Assembly: GCF_963674925.1 (NCBI RefSeq)
Contig: NZ_OY771647.1
Span: 3,177,501 to 3,241,500 of the forward strand
Direction of reading: 5' to 3'
From: an uncultured Draconibacterium sp.
GTDB lineage: Bacteria > Bacteroidota > Bacteroidia > Bacteroidales > Prolixibacteraceae
Length of the DNA stretch: 64,000 bases
Shown here: piece after piece, positions 54,755 to 63,862 of the stretch
Layout of the letters: each line of letters opens with the position of its first letter
Position numbering within the stretch: position 1 is the first letter of the stretch
Notes under the pieces: generated by a model
The model's database searches: none
Seen by the model: only the letters and a program-made list of their open reading frames with translations
What the model was told of the DNA's origin: nothing
Made by a program: the position numbers and the translations under genes

Positions 54755-57286
54755 ATGAACAATTTATTAAAGCATTTTCTGAAAAAAACAGTCTATTCAG
54801 CATTTTTATTCATTCTTCTGAGTGTTTCATGTAAACAAGTTGAAGAAAAACAAAACAATTTAAAACTTTGGTACAACGCCCCGGCAGCCAATTGGAACGA
54901 GGCATTGCCCATCGGTAACGGACGTTTAGGTGCCATGGTTTTCGGTAGCCCGGATAAGGAGAACATCCAGCTAAACGAGGAAACATTATGGGCTGGTGGC
55001 CCACATCGAAACGATAATCCTGAGGCGAAAGAGATTTTAGATGAAATCCGCCAGCTTTTGTTCGATGGAAAATACAAGGAAGCTCACAACCTCGCAAATG
55101 CTAAAATTATCTCAAAAACATCCCATGGGATGAACTATGAAACGGTAGGCAACTTGCGACTTAACTTTGAAGGCCATGATAATTATGCCGATTATTATCG
55201 CGAGCTGGATATTGAAAATGCAATTGCCAAAACGACTTATACGGTTGATGGTGTAGAATATACCCGAGAAATATTTACATCCTTTCCCGACCAAATCTTG
55301 GTGATTAAGCTTACCGCTAGCGAAAAAGGGAAGATTAGCTTTTCTGCCGGTATGGACCGACCAGAACCTTCGGTGGTTGAGTTGAAAACGGAAGGTGATA
55401 ATGTACTCACGATGACCGGAAAAGGTGCTGACCTTAAAAGCAAACGAACACCCAAAGATGCTGAAGCGATTGAAGGACGTGTAAAATTTGAATCCCGGTT
55501 AAAAATAGTTCCTGAAGGTGGTTCCTTATCTTCTTCGGATAATAGCTTAGTTTTAGAAGGGGCCAATAGCGCTATTTTATATGTATCCATTGGCACCAAC
55601 TTTGTAAATTATAAAGATGTTAGTGCGAATGCACAACAGCGTGTCACTGATTATTTAGACAAAGCGGAAAAGAAAAGCTATGATCAATTAAAAAACGATC
55701 ATACCGCGTTTTATAAAAATTACTTTAACAGGGTATCGCTTAATTTAGGTGTTACCGACTCCATAAAAAATCCAACCGATGATCGAATCGAGCAGTTTAG
55801 CCAGGGAAACGACCCTGCTTTGGCTGCCCTTTATTATCAGTATGGACGCTACCTGTTGATTTGTTCTTCACAACCGGGCGGACAAGCTGCAAACTTACAG
55901 GGAATTTGGTGTAACCAGCTGAACCCGCCATGGAAAAGTGCCTACACCGTTAATATCAATCTGGAAATGAATTATTGGCCTGCCGAGCCAACAAACCTCA
56001 GTGAAACTCACGAACCGCTTATTGATTTAGTGAAGGAGCTCTCTGAAGCAGGCCAAAAGACAGCTCAGGATATGTATGGAGCCGAAGGTTGGGTTTGCCA
56101 TCATAATACCGATTTATGGCGAATTGCCGGTCCGGTTGACGGTGCTACCTGGGGCATGTGGCCGAGTGGGGGTTTATGGTTGAGCCAGCATTTGTGGGAA
56201 AAATATATGTACAACGGCGATTTAGAATATTTGCGCGAAGTATATCCGGCCATGAAAGGTTCAGCTGAGTTTTGCCTTAGCTTTTTAACCCCGGAACCGG
56301 AACACGGTTGGTTGATTTTTGCGCCTTCCACTTCGCCCGAAAACAGGCCTGCACATCATCCTAATATGGTGAATATTGCCTATGGCGCCACTATGGACAA
56401 CCAGCTGATTTTCGATATGTTGACCAAAACAGCGGAGGCAGCCAGGCTATTGAAAACCGATGATGAATTAATTCAGCAAATTGAAACCACCATTCCCAAA
56501 CTGGCGCCCAACCAAATTGGTCAGCACGGTCAGGTTCAAGAGTGGATTCACGACTGGGACAGTCCGGAAGACAAACACCGTCATATATCGCAGTTGTATG
56601 CGATGCATCCTTCCAACCAGTTTTCACCTTTCCGCACACCGGAGTTGGCTGAAGCTACCCGGAACGTTTTAATATACCGCGGCGACCCATCAACAGGGTG
56701 GAGCATGAACTGGAAAATTAACCAGTGGGCTCGCTTGCTGGATGGCAATCATGCTTATAAAATGATGACCGACCAGATTAAATTGGTTGGCAGACCAGGT
56801 ACTAAAGGTGGTGGAACCTATGCCAATATGCTGGATGCGCATCCGCCATTTCAAATCGACGGAAACTTTGGTTTTACCTCAGGTTTAACAGAGATGTTGC
56901 TGCAAAGTCATGATGGAGCTATTCATTTAATTCCGGCTTTACCGGATGTATGGAAATCAGGAAGCGTAACCGGCTTACGCGCTCGTGGAGGTTTCGAACT
57001 TGAATCGATGGAATGGAAAGACGGAGAACTGGTAAAAGCAGTAATAAAATCGAATTTGGGCGGAAATTGCAGAATTCGTTCCTATTCTGAGTTGACTTTG
57101 GAAGATGGTGAAGTGATTACCGAAGCCAGCGCCAACAATGAAAATCCATTCTACCAGGTTCCTGAGATCAAAGAACCAATTATTTCAGAAAAAGCTGGAC
57201 TGAAAGGATTTGATGTTAAAACTACTTATTTGTATGATATTGAAACCGAACAAGGACAGACAATTGTGTTATTACAAAAAGAATAG
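54755..57286 (+). CDS. GH95 family alpha-L-fucosidase / alpha-L-galactosidase
   Basis: An 843-residue lipoprotein (lipobox Cys26, LSVSC). It has the full GH95 architecture: N-terminal beta-domain (LKLWYNAPAANWNEALPIGNGRLGAMVFG, LNEETLWAGGPH) and an alpha/alpha barrel with the expected active-site residues. Those are Asn400 and Asn402 in VNINLEMNYWPAEP, Glu529 in STSPENRP, and Asp702 in HPPFQIDGNFG. These match the Asn/Asn, Glu and Asp set known for the inverting 1,2-alpha-L-fucosidase of Bifidobacterium. Members cleave alpha-1,2-fucose or L-galactose. It is first in a transcription unit behind a conserved control region and is followed after 30 bases by GH30. Confidence 0.94.
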   Translation: MNNLLKHFLKKTVYSAFLFILLSVSCKQVEEKQNNLKLWYNAPAANWNEALPIGNGRLGAMVFGSPDKENIQLNEETLWAGGPHRNDNPEAKEILDEIRQLLFDGKYKEAHNLANAKIISKTSHGMNYETVGNLRLNFEGHDNYADYYRELDIENAIAKTTYTVDGVEYTREIFTSFPDQILVIKLTASEKGKISFSAGMDRPEPSVVELKTEGDNVLTMTGKGADLKSKRTPKDAEAIEGRVKFESRLKIVPEGGSLSSSDNSLVLEGANSAILYVSIGTNFVNYKDVSANAQQRVTDYLDKAEKKSYDQLKNDHTAFYKNYFNRVSLNLGVTDSIKNPTDDRIEQFSQGNDPALAALYYQYGRYLLICSSQPGGQAANLQGIWCNQLNPPWKSAYTVNINLEMNYWPAEPTNLSETHEPLIDLVKELSEAGQKTAQDMYGAEGWVCHHNTDLWRIAGPVDGATWGMWPSGGLWLSQHLWEKYMYNGDLEYLREVYPAMKGSAEFCLSFLTPEPEHGWLIFAPSTSPENRPAHHPNMVNIAYGATMDNQLIFDMLTKTAEAARLLKTDDELIQQIETTIPKLAPNQIGQHGQVQEWIHDWDSPEDKHRHISQLYAMHPSNQFSPFRTPELAEATRNVLIYRGDPSTGWSMNWKINQWARLLDGNHAYKMMTDQIKLVGRPGTKGGGTYANMLDAHPPFQIDGNFGFTSGLTEMLLQSHDGAIHLIPALPDVWKSGSVTGLRARGGFELESMEWKDGELVKAVIKSNLGGNCRIRSYSELTLEDGEVITEASANNENPFYQVPEIKEPIISEKAGLKGFDVKTTYLYDIETEQGQTIVLLQKE

Positions 57287-57316
57287 CTAGTCAATAAACG
57301 TAGAAATATAATAAAC

Positions 57317-58735
57317 ATGAGAAAAGTAACAGGATTAATTCAAATTATCGCGCTTGCACTTGTTATCGCTTTAAGCGGATGTTCAACTGAATCTACGGTT
57401 CAGGTGCATTATGTAAGTGTCGCTGATACAACAGTTGTAACGCCAAATCCAATTCGACACCAAACCGTTACTACAAAAAGCATTCAGACAAACGATACCA
57501 CTTTAGAAATTACGGTGCACGCCGATCAGGTTATCTGTGAAAATCTTACAGGTATTGGTGGAGCTTTTAACGAACAAGGTGGCGAAGCTTTCATGCGTTT
57601 GCCACAAGCTGAACGTGATGAGTTGGCTACAGCACTTTTTAACGCTGAAAAAGGTAGTGGATTCTCCTTGTGCAGAACAGCTATTGGGTCCAGCGACTTT
57701 GGATTAGGTGCATATAGTTACAGTGAAGTCCCTGAGGACTATGAGATGAAACATTTCTCGATTGACCGTGATAAAAAATCGGTTATTCCGTTTATGCAGG
57801 CAGCTTTAAAGCATAACCCAAATATGAAATTTTTTGCTTCACCCTGGAGCCCTCCGGGTTGGATGAAAAAATCTGGAATAATGGATGCTGGCGACCAGGA
57901 TAAGCCTAACAACACCCTAATTCCTACACCTGAAATTTACAAAGCATATGCGTTGTACTTAGCGAAATACTTCGCGGCTTATGCTGACGAGGGGGTGAAA
58001 ATACAGCGCCTTGTTGTACAAAACGAGCCTGATATTGACACCAAGTACCCATCGTGCAATATGTCTCCTGAGCAAATGTTGGAATTGTCTTTTGATTATA
58101 TCCAACCTGCATTTGATGAGGCGGGCGTTGAAGCTGAAATTTGGGCGGGCACTTTCCGGGGACACCGAAAAGATGCTATTAGTTTTATTGCGCTTCCTGG
58201 CGCTGATAACATTGGAGGTATTGGTGTTCAATACACTCCTGCCGAACAGATTGTTGAAGTTGTTGCAAATGATTATAAGGTGATGCATACCGAAGGAATT
58301 TGTCATCGCGCCCGAAACAACTTTAAAGAAGCACGCAGTCGTTTTCCTGAAGTTGCTGGTTATATGAATGCAGGAACCGAAAATTTTTGCTACTGGAATA
58401 TTGCGCTAAACGAGGAAAGTAAAAGTGGTTGGGACTGGCCTCAGAATAGTTTGGTACGTATTGACAGAAATGCCGGGAAAGTTATTTACAACCCCGATTT
58501 TTTACCAATGGCACTTCTGGGAAGATACATTCGACCTGGAAATAAAACTTTGAAGGTCGATTGTGAACAAGCTGCGATGGCAATTAAAAATGATAAAGGA
58601 ATTACGGTATTTGTTCAAAACGAAAAGTCGACTCCAATAACCGCGGAAATTAATGTAGGAGAGCAGAAAATAGCGCTTGATTTGCCGGCTATGGCACTCT
58701 GTGCTGTTGAAGTTGTACAAGATAAAGAACAATAA
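57317..58735 (+). CDS. GH30 family glycoside hydrolase
   Basis: A 472-residue lipoprotein (lipobox Cys22, LSGC). The GH30 pattern is clear: ICENLTGIGGAFNEQGGEAF near the start, GSGFSLCRTAIGSSDFGLGAYSYSE, KFFASPWSPPGWMKKSG, acid/base VVQNEPDI with Glu237 and nucleophile VMHTEGIC with Glu326. The C-terminal beta-sandwich follows. GH30 enzymes include beta-glucosylceramidases, beta-1,6-glucanases, beta-xylanases and beta-fucosidases, so a beta-linked backbone or side chain is the likely target. Spacing of 30 bases from GH95 suggests the same transcript. A short inverted repeat follows the gene (58785-58833). Confidence 0.92.
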   Translation: MRKVTGLIQIIALALVIALSGCSTESTVQVHYVSVADTTVVTPNPIRHQTVTTKSIQTNDTTLEITVHADQVICENLTGIGGAFNEQGGEAFMRLPQAERDELATALFNAEKGSGFSLCRTAIGSSDFGLGAYSYSEVPEDYEMKHFSIDRDKKSVIPFMQAALKHNPNMKFFASPWSPPGWMKKSGIMDAGDQDKPNNTLIPTPEIYKAYALYLAKYFAAYADEGVKIQRLVVQNEPDIDTKYPSCNMSPEQMLELSFDYIQPAFDEAGVEAEIWAGTFRGHRKDAISFIALPGADNIGGIGVQYTPAEQIVEVVANDYKVMHTEGICHRARNNFKEARSRFPEVAGYMNAGTENFCYWNIALNEESKSGWDWPQNSLVRIDRNAGKVIYNPDFLPMALLGRYIRPGNKTLKVDCEQAAMAIKNDKGITVFVQNEKSTPITAEINVGEQKIALDLPAMALCAVEVVQDKEQ

Positions 58736-58784
58736 CATTCAGTAGAATTATACAGTGAAACAACCATGATCAAAGAGTTTAAAC

Positions 58785-58833
58785 ACACAGGAGTATGATC
58801 GAAGTTTCTTGTCTTGTGTCTTGATTCCTGTGT
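58785..58833. repeat. Short inverted repeat in an intergenic gap
   Basis: ACACAGGA (58785-58792) pairs perfectly with TCCTGTGT (58826-58833), loop 33 bases. It may be a weak terminator or a regulatory element between GH30 and GH43-CBM6, but no T-tract follows, so the function is open. Confidence 0.35.
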
Positions 58834-58854
58834 CGTGGTTCTAATTACAAATAC

Positions 58855-60210
58855 ATGAAAAAAATATTCATTCTTCTATTAATGAGTTTTGTACTAACAG
58901 TTAGTTTTGCGCAAAACCCAATATTTACCCACGTCTTTACAGCAGATCCGTCGCCACATGTTTGGCCAAACGACGATCGCCTTTGGGTGTACACCAGCCA
59001 TGATGAACCTGGTTCTAATAACCATTATGGGATGACCGGCTATCATGCATTCTCAACTACCGATATGGTGAACTGGACAGATCATGGCCGTATTTTACAT
59101 CTGGAAAATGTAGAATGGGCAGAGAGCCATGCCTGGGCAATGGATGCTGCCTATTACCGGGGAAAGTACTACCTGATATATTGTATGAAAGAAGCCGGAA
59201 TCGGACTTTTCAGAACTGGTATCGCCCGTAGCGATGTTCCCGAAGGGCCTTTCACTGACCTGGGTTATGTGAAGGGTGTTGAATTCGGTCAGGACCCGGC
59301 CCTTTTTCTCGATGACGACGGAACACCATACCTGTTCTGGGGGCACGACCGTCATTGTTACGCCGCTGAGTTAAATGCAGACTTAATGTCGATTAAACCA
59401 GAAACATATGTGGATTTGACTCTTCAATTAACCCACGTTTTTGAAGGCCCGTGGGTACACAAACACAAAGGCAAATATTACCTTACTTACCCCGGTTTAA
59501 CACCTCGCCGCTGGCCGGAAAAAATGTTTTATGGTGTGGCCGATAAACCTTTGGGACCATACGAATTCAAAGGTTGTTTTATCGACGATTTTGAAGGCCA
59601 GAGTGGCACCAATCACGGTGGTGTTGTTACTTACAAAGGGAAAGACATTATGTTTTACCATAGTGCGTGGCTTTCGGGTGGTTTAAGCGAAACACGTTGC
59701 GTAATGGCCGGTTATTTGAACTACGATGAGGATGGAAATATCATACCTATTGTTCCTTCAAAAGAAGGTTTGGGCAATGCCGAGCGCACTCGAACAACCC
59801 TTCATTTAGAAGCTGAAAATGGCTTTGCCGCTGGTGGTGAATTGTACAATTTGTTTGTTGATACCTGGATAAAAGGTTACAGCGGGAAAGGATATGTTAC
59901 CAATTTTGATAATCCTTACGATCATGTTTCCATGTTGGCACAAGTTGCCAAACCGTCGAAGTATCGTTTTAAAGTAAGATATGCTTCCCCCGATGGCGAA
60001 TCAAATCATGATATTTTGATAAACAGCCACCAGTACAGGGAGTTCGTTTTTCCACAATCGGAAAAATTCCGCGAAATTGATTTTGGCGTTGTGGAATTGA
60101 AAGCCGGTGATAACTTAATTCGAATACTCAAGAGAAACTGGAAACCTTCAGAAGGACAATTAGCCATTGACTATGTTGAACTTGAGCAGGTTTTTGAAGA
60201 TGAAGAATAA
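58855..60210 (+). CDS. GH43 family glycoside hydrolase with C-terminal CBM6-like domain
   Basis: A 451-residue secreted enzyme (signal peptide ending near SFAQ, residue 20). The five-bladed propeller has the three GH43 acidic residues: Asp31 in FTADPSPHVW (base), Asp147 in FGQDPALFLDDDG (pKa modulator) and Glu197 in FEGPWVHKHKGKYYLTYP (acid). Residues about 320-450 form a CBM6/CBM35-like sandwich (LHLEAENGFAAGG, YRFKVRYASPDGESNHDILIN, AIDYVELEQV). The family contains alpha-L-arabinofuranosidases and beta-xylosidases. A remnant of another GH43 gene lies at 40189. GH43 next to GH172 and GH39 suggests pentose or galactose decorations. Confidence 0.92.
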   Translation: MKKIFILLLMSFVLTVSFAQNPIFTHVFTADPSPHVWPNDDRLWVYTSHDEPGSNNHYGMTGYHAFSTTDMVNWTDHGRILHLENVEWAESHAWAMDAAYYRGKYYLIYCMKEAGIGLFRTGIARSDVPEGPFTDLGYVKGVEFGQDPALFLDDDGTPYLFWGHDRHCYAAELNADLMSIKPETYVDLTLQLTHVFEGPWVHKHKGKYYLTYPGLTPRRWPEKMFYGVADKPLGPYEFKGCFIDDFEGQSGTNHGGVVTYKGKDIMFYHSAWLSGGLSETRCVMAGYLNYDEDGNIIPIVPSKEGLGNAERTRTTLHLEAENGFAAGGELYNLFVDTWIKGYSGKGYVTNFDNPYDHVSMLAQVAKPSKYRFKVRYASPDGESNHDILINSHQYREFVFPQSEKFREIDFGVVELKAGDNLIRILKRNWKPSEGQLAIDYVELEQVFEDEE

Positions 60211-60298
60211 GAGTGAAATGTGAAGTCAAGTGAAGAGTCGATGAAGTTTTGCGCCATGGTTTACCTGGTAATAACAAAAAAAATAAACCTAATTAGAT

Positions 60299-61927
60299 AT
60301 GACGAAATTATTTATTACAGCCGTTTTGTTTATGGGAATGCTTACCGCATTTTCGCAGGAAATAAATGTAGACGTTAAGCAGGAAGGAGAGACTTTTGAA
60401 CACTTTTGGAGTAATTGTGTAGGAGCCGGGCGTGCTAACGAGGGACTTAGAGCTGGTTGGCTGGAACAACTGGAGTTGGTAGAGAAAACATGTGGATTTA
60501 AAACCGTCCGTTTTCATGGGCTTTTCCATGATGACATGTTTCCGGTTTTTGAGGAAAAAGGGAAAACCGTTTATAACTGGCAATACATCGACGATTTGTT
60601 TGATCGTATGTTAGATTTGAACGTTCGTCCGTTTATTGAGTTAAGTTTTTTTCCCAAAAGTATGGCTGCCGAAAACAGTAAAACTCAATTTTGGTGGAAA
60701 GCTAATATTACGCCTGACGAATCGAAGTATAATGAGTGGCATAATATGCTTCAGGCCTTTACGCAACATTGCGTTGACCGTTATGGTATTGATGAAGTGC
60801 TTACATGGTATTTTGAAGTGTGGAATGAACCTAACCTTGTTCGTGGTTTTTGGGATGGTACTAAATCGCAATATTTTGAACTTTACAAACAATCGGTTAC
60901 AGCAGTTCGTGCGGTTGATAATCGTTTAAAAGTTGGCGGTCCATCAACGAGTAATTTTGTTGCAGATGACCGTTACAAAGGGGAAAAAGAGAATACTGGT
61001 GGGTTTACCAAAACCTTTACCGCTGATGATATTAATGAGTTGGATTGGCATGGCGTGTGGATTGAGGATTTTTTGAAGTATTGTGAAAAAGAACATCTAC
61101 CGGTTGATTTTATATCAACACATCCATATCCAACGGATTATCCTCTTGATCCGCGTACAGGAAAAGGAAGAAATTTTTCTCGTCATGTTGAATCTACCGT
61201 AGAGGATATGAAATGGTTAAATAAAGTACTTGCTAACAGTGCTTATCCAAACGCTGAAATTCATTTAACAGAATGGAATACGAGCCCTAGCAGTCGTGAT
61301 AAAACACACGATTTACTTCTTCCTGCAGCATATATTGTGCGTACCAATTTGGAAGGGATTGGATTGGCTAATTCGTTGGCATTTTGGACATTCACTGATA
61401 TGTTTGAGGAAAAAGGTGGAGCACCAAGTATTTTTCATGGTGGTTTTGGTCTGATAAACTTCCAAGGATTGGTAAAACCGTCGTACCATGCTTACAGTAT
61501 GTTACATCAGCTTGGAGATGAAAAACTATATAAAAACGACTACATGTTTGTTAGCCGAAAATCGGGTAATGGGAAAGTGGTTGCCTTGGCATATAATTAT
61601 CCTCAAGAGTTTTACAATGAAGTTCCGCGCGGTACCATGCAAAAGTACGAAAACGGTTCTTCTCGCAAGCTTGACTTTTCCCTTTCTGGCCTAAAACCAG
61701 GTGCGCAGTTCAAGATTGAAACCCTGGATAAAGATCATGGGAATGTTTATAACTACTGGGAGAAAATGGGGAGCCCGGAACCTCCAACACGCGAGCAGAT
61801 TAAGGTATTAAAAAAGGCCGCCAATGCATTGAAAACAGAAATTGTAACGGCAGACGAAGCGGGTAACTTAAACATCGACAGAGAAATATCGCCCTGGAGT
61901 TTGGTACTGATAAAACAAATAAATTAA
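60299..61927 (+). CDS. GH39 family glycoside hydrolase (beta-xylosidase-like), copy 2
   Basis: A 542-residue secreted enzyme (signal peptide ending near AFSQ, residue 20), paralogous to the GH39 at 9280-10917. The acid/base motif FEVWNEPN holds Glu177 and the nucleophile motif HLTEWNTSPSSRD holds Glu325. Whole segments are the same in both (FEHFWS-CVGAGRANEGLRAGWLEQLE, YNWQYIDDLFDRMLDLNV, DRYGIDEVLTWYFEVWNEPN, GTKSQYFELYKQS), whereas the surface regions differ. The DNA of the two copies is much less alike than the proteins. Having one in each half of the cluster suggests duplication of a functional module. Confidence 0.9.
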   Translation: MTKLFITAVLFMGMLTAFSQEINVDVKQEGETFEHFWSNCVGAGRANEGLRAGWLEQLELVEKTCGFKTVRFHGLFHDDMFPVFEEKGKTVYNWQYIDDLFDRMLDLNVRPFIELSFFPKSMAAENSKTQFWWKANITPDESKYNEWHNMLQAFTQHCVDRYGIDEVLTWYFEVWNEPNLVRGFWDGTKSQYFELYKQSVTAVRAVDNRLKVGGPSTSNFVADDRYKGEKENTGGFTKTFTADDINELDWHGVWIEDFLKYCEKEHLPVDFISTHPYPTDYPLDPRTGKGRNFSRHVESTVEDMKWLNKVLANSAYPNAEIHLTEWNTSPSSRDKTHDLLLPAAYIVRTNLEGIGLANSLAFWTFTDMFEEKGGAPSIFHGGFGLINFQGLVKPSYHAYSMLHQLGDEKLYKNDYMFVSRKSGNGKVVALAYNYPQEFYNEVPRGTMQKYENGSSRKLDFSLSGLKPGAQFKIETLDKDHGNVYNYWEKMGSPEPPTREQIKVLKKAANALKTEIVTADEAGNLNIDREISPWSLVLIKQIN

Positions 61928-61949
61928 AAAATAAAGAATTCCGCTTTTT

Positions 61950-62055
61950 CTCCCCTGGTTAGGGGAGATTCCTGCGTAAGGAATGTGGACGGGATGGCAG
62001 AGGGGAAATGAACTTCCGTTAACTTGTCCTGATGAAATAGGGAGGGCAGGGGCAC
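61950..62055. repeat. Intergenic hairpin-bearing repeat
   Basis: A six-base stem CTCCCC / GGGGAG (61950-61967) starts a stretch that includes GGCAGAGGGGAAATG and AGGGAGGGCAGGGGCAC, words also seen on the reverse strand of the repeats at 40554 and 42210. It occupies the gap before a sulfatase, as copies A and B do. Relation to those is tentative. Confidence 0.4.
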
Positions 62056-62087
62056 AAAACTTAATAATATTGTAAAAACCAAATAAT

Positions 62088-63707
62088 ATGAAAATCCAAA
62101 TTTTAATCCTTCTCCTGGCCATTGTGGCATTTTCGTGTCAGGTTAAAAATGCTCAAAAAGAAGAAACAAAACGACCTAACATTGTTTTTATAATGGCAGA
62201 CGACCACGCCTACCAGGCCATTAGCGCATATGGCGATAAGCTAACACAAACACCTAATATTGATCGAATTGCCGGTGAAGGGATGTTGTTTACCAATGCC
62301 TGTGTTACCAACTCTATTTGTGCGCCATCGCGTGCTGTAATTTTAACCGGTAAACACAGTCACCTTAACGGTAAAACCGATAACTATTTTCCATTCGATA
62401 CCACACAGGTTACATTTCCACAGTTGTTGCAGGAGTCTGGCTACCAAACAGCGATGTTTGGTAAACTGCATTTCGGAAATAGCCCAAAGGGTTTCGATCA
62501 GTTTAAAATTTTGCCAGGGCAAGGTGCTTATTACAATCCCGATTTTATTACAAAAAACGAGGGAACAGTGCGTGTGGATGGTTACGTAACTGATATTATT
62601 ACCGACATGACCATCGACTGGCTCGATAAAGAGCGCGACAAGGAAAAACCTTTTATGCTGTTTTACCTGCACAAAGCACCTCACCGCGAATGGTTGCCGG
62701 CCGAAAGACATTACAAAGAATTTACAAAGAAAACCTTTCCCGAGCCTGAAACCTTGTTCGACAACTACGAAGGGCGCGGAACTGCTGCCAAAACTGCCGA
62801 AATGAACCTGTTAACCCACATGAATTGGGCAGGTGATTCAAAAATTACTCCTGAGTTGATGGATGAACTGGAAATTCCGGAAACCTGCGATTGGGACAAG
62901 TCTGCTTTTGCACGCGAAGTTGGTCGCCAAAATCCCGAGCAACGCGCCAAATGGGATGCTGTTTACGGACCAATTAACGAGTGGTTCAGAGATAACTACA
63001 AAAAAATGTCGAAAAAGGAGTTGATGCAGTGGCGCTACCAACGTTACATGCAAGACTACCTGGGAACCATTGCCGCAGTTGACGAAGGTGTTGGAACCGT
63101 TCTTGATTATCTGGACGAACAAGGTTTAGCTGAAAATACCATTGTGGTTTACACCTCCGATCAGGGGTTTTATTTAGGAGAACATGGCTGGTTCGACAAG
63201 CGCTTTATCTACAACGAATCGTTTAAAACACCACTCCTGGTACGTTGGCCAAATGTAATAAAGCCGGGAATTACCAATACCCAGATGGTGCAGAACCTCG
63301 ATTTTGCAGAAACCTTTTTAGATGCTGCTGGTATTGATGTTCCAAAAGATATGCAGGGCGAAAGTCTTGTTCCGCTATTTAAAGGCGAAACCGCAAATTT
63401 TAGAGATGCGGTTTATTATCATTATTACGAATACCCATCGGTGCACATGGTAAAACGCCATTACGGAATTGTTACCGAAGATTACAAACTGGTACATTTT
63501 TACTACGATGTGGACGAGTGGGAATTGTACGACCGCAAAAAGGATAAAAACGAAATGACCAACGTGTACAACGACCCGGCCTACAAAGAAGTGGTTGAGG
63601 AGTTGACAATAAAGTTGAACGATTTACGCGTGAAATACAAAGACTCTCCGGAACTGGATAGCATGTATTTACACAACTTCCTGAACCGCGAAACACCAAG
63701 TCATTAA
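62088..63707 (+). CDS. Sulfatase, S1 family, Cys type (CAPSR)
   Basis: A 539-residue lipoprotein sulfatase (lipobox Cys17, AFSC). The motif C-A-P-S-R lies at Cys78 (NSICAPSRAVILTGKHSH). Metal ligands appear in VFIMADDHAYQAISAYG and VYTSDQGFYLGEHGWFDKRF. Lys/His motifs are MFGKLHFGNSP and FYLHKAPHREWLP. The last 40 residues have the LYDRKKDKNEMTNVYNDP pattern. This subtype, with GEHGWFDKR, differs from the other five, so the six sulfatases probably attack different sulfate positions. The gene follows a repeat-bearing gap after GH39. Confidence 0.93.
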   Translation: MKIQILILLLAIVAFSCQVKNAQKEETKRPNIVFIMADDHAYQAISAYGDKLTQTPNIDRIAGEGMLFTNACVTNSICAPSRAVILTGKHSHLNGKTDNYFPFDTTQVTFPQLLQESGYQTAMFGKLHFGNSPKGFDQFKILPGQGAYYNPDFITKNEGTVRVDGYVTDIITDMTIDWLDKERDKEKPFMLFYLHKAPHREWLPAERHYKEFTKKTFPEPETLFDNYEGRGTAAKTAEMNLLTHMNWAGDSKITPELMDELEIPETCDWDKSAFAREVGRQNPEQRAKWDAVYGPINEWFRDNYKKMSKKELMQWRYQRYMQDYLGTIAAVDEGVGTVLDYLDEQGLAENTIVVYTSDQGFYLGEHGWFDKRFIYNESFKTPLLVRWPNVIKPGITNTQMVQNLDFAETFLDAAGIDVPKDMQGESLVPLFKGETANFRDAVYYHYYEYPSVHMVKRHYGIVTEDYKLVHFYYDVDEWELYDRKKDKNEMTNVYNDPAYKEVVEELTIKLNDLRVKYKDSPELDSMYLHNFLNRETPSH

Positions 63708-63725
63708 TATGATACAAGATGTAAG

Positions 63726-63772
63726 ACGCCCTGAAAGGGTAAAATTATTCAGCACGGGGCAACGCCCCGGGT
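63726..63772. repeat. Intergenic palindromic repeat
   Basis: GCCCTGAAAGGGTAAAATTATTCAGCACGGGGCAACGCCCCGGG contains two small hairpins, CCCT-GAA-AGGG and CGGGGC-AAC-GCCCCG (63755-63769). The pattern resembles intergenic repeats I have seen in other Bacteroidota genomes (from memory). Confidence 0.6.
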
Positions 63773-63862
63773 ATACAAAATAGAAGAAGGATCGACAGCG
63801 CACAAACCTTGATTGAAATGTAAAATAAGTCAGGGGCGAAACAGTGAAAAGTTCATTTAAAA

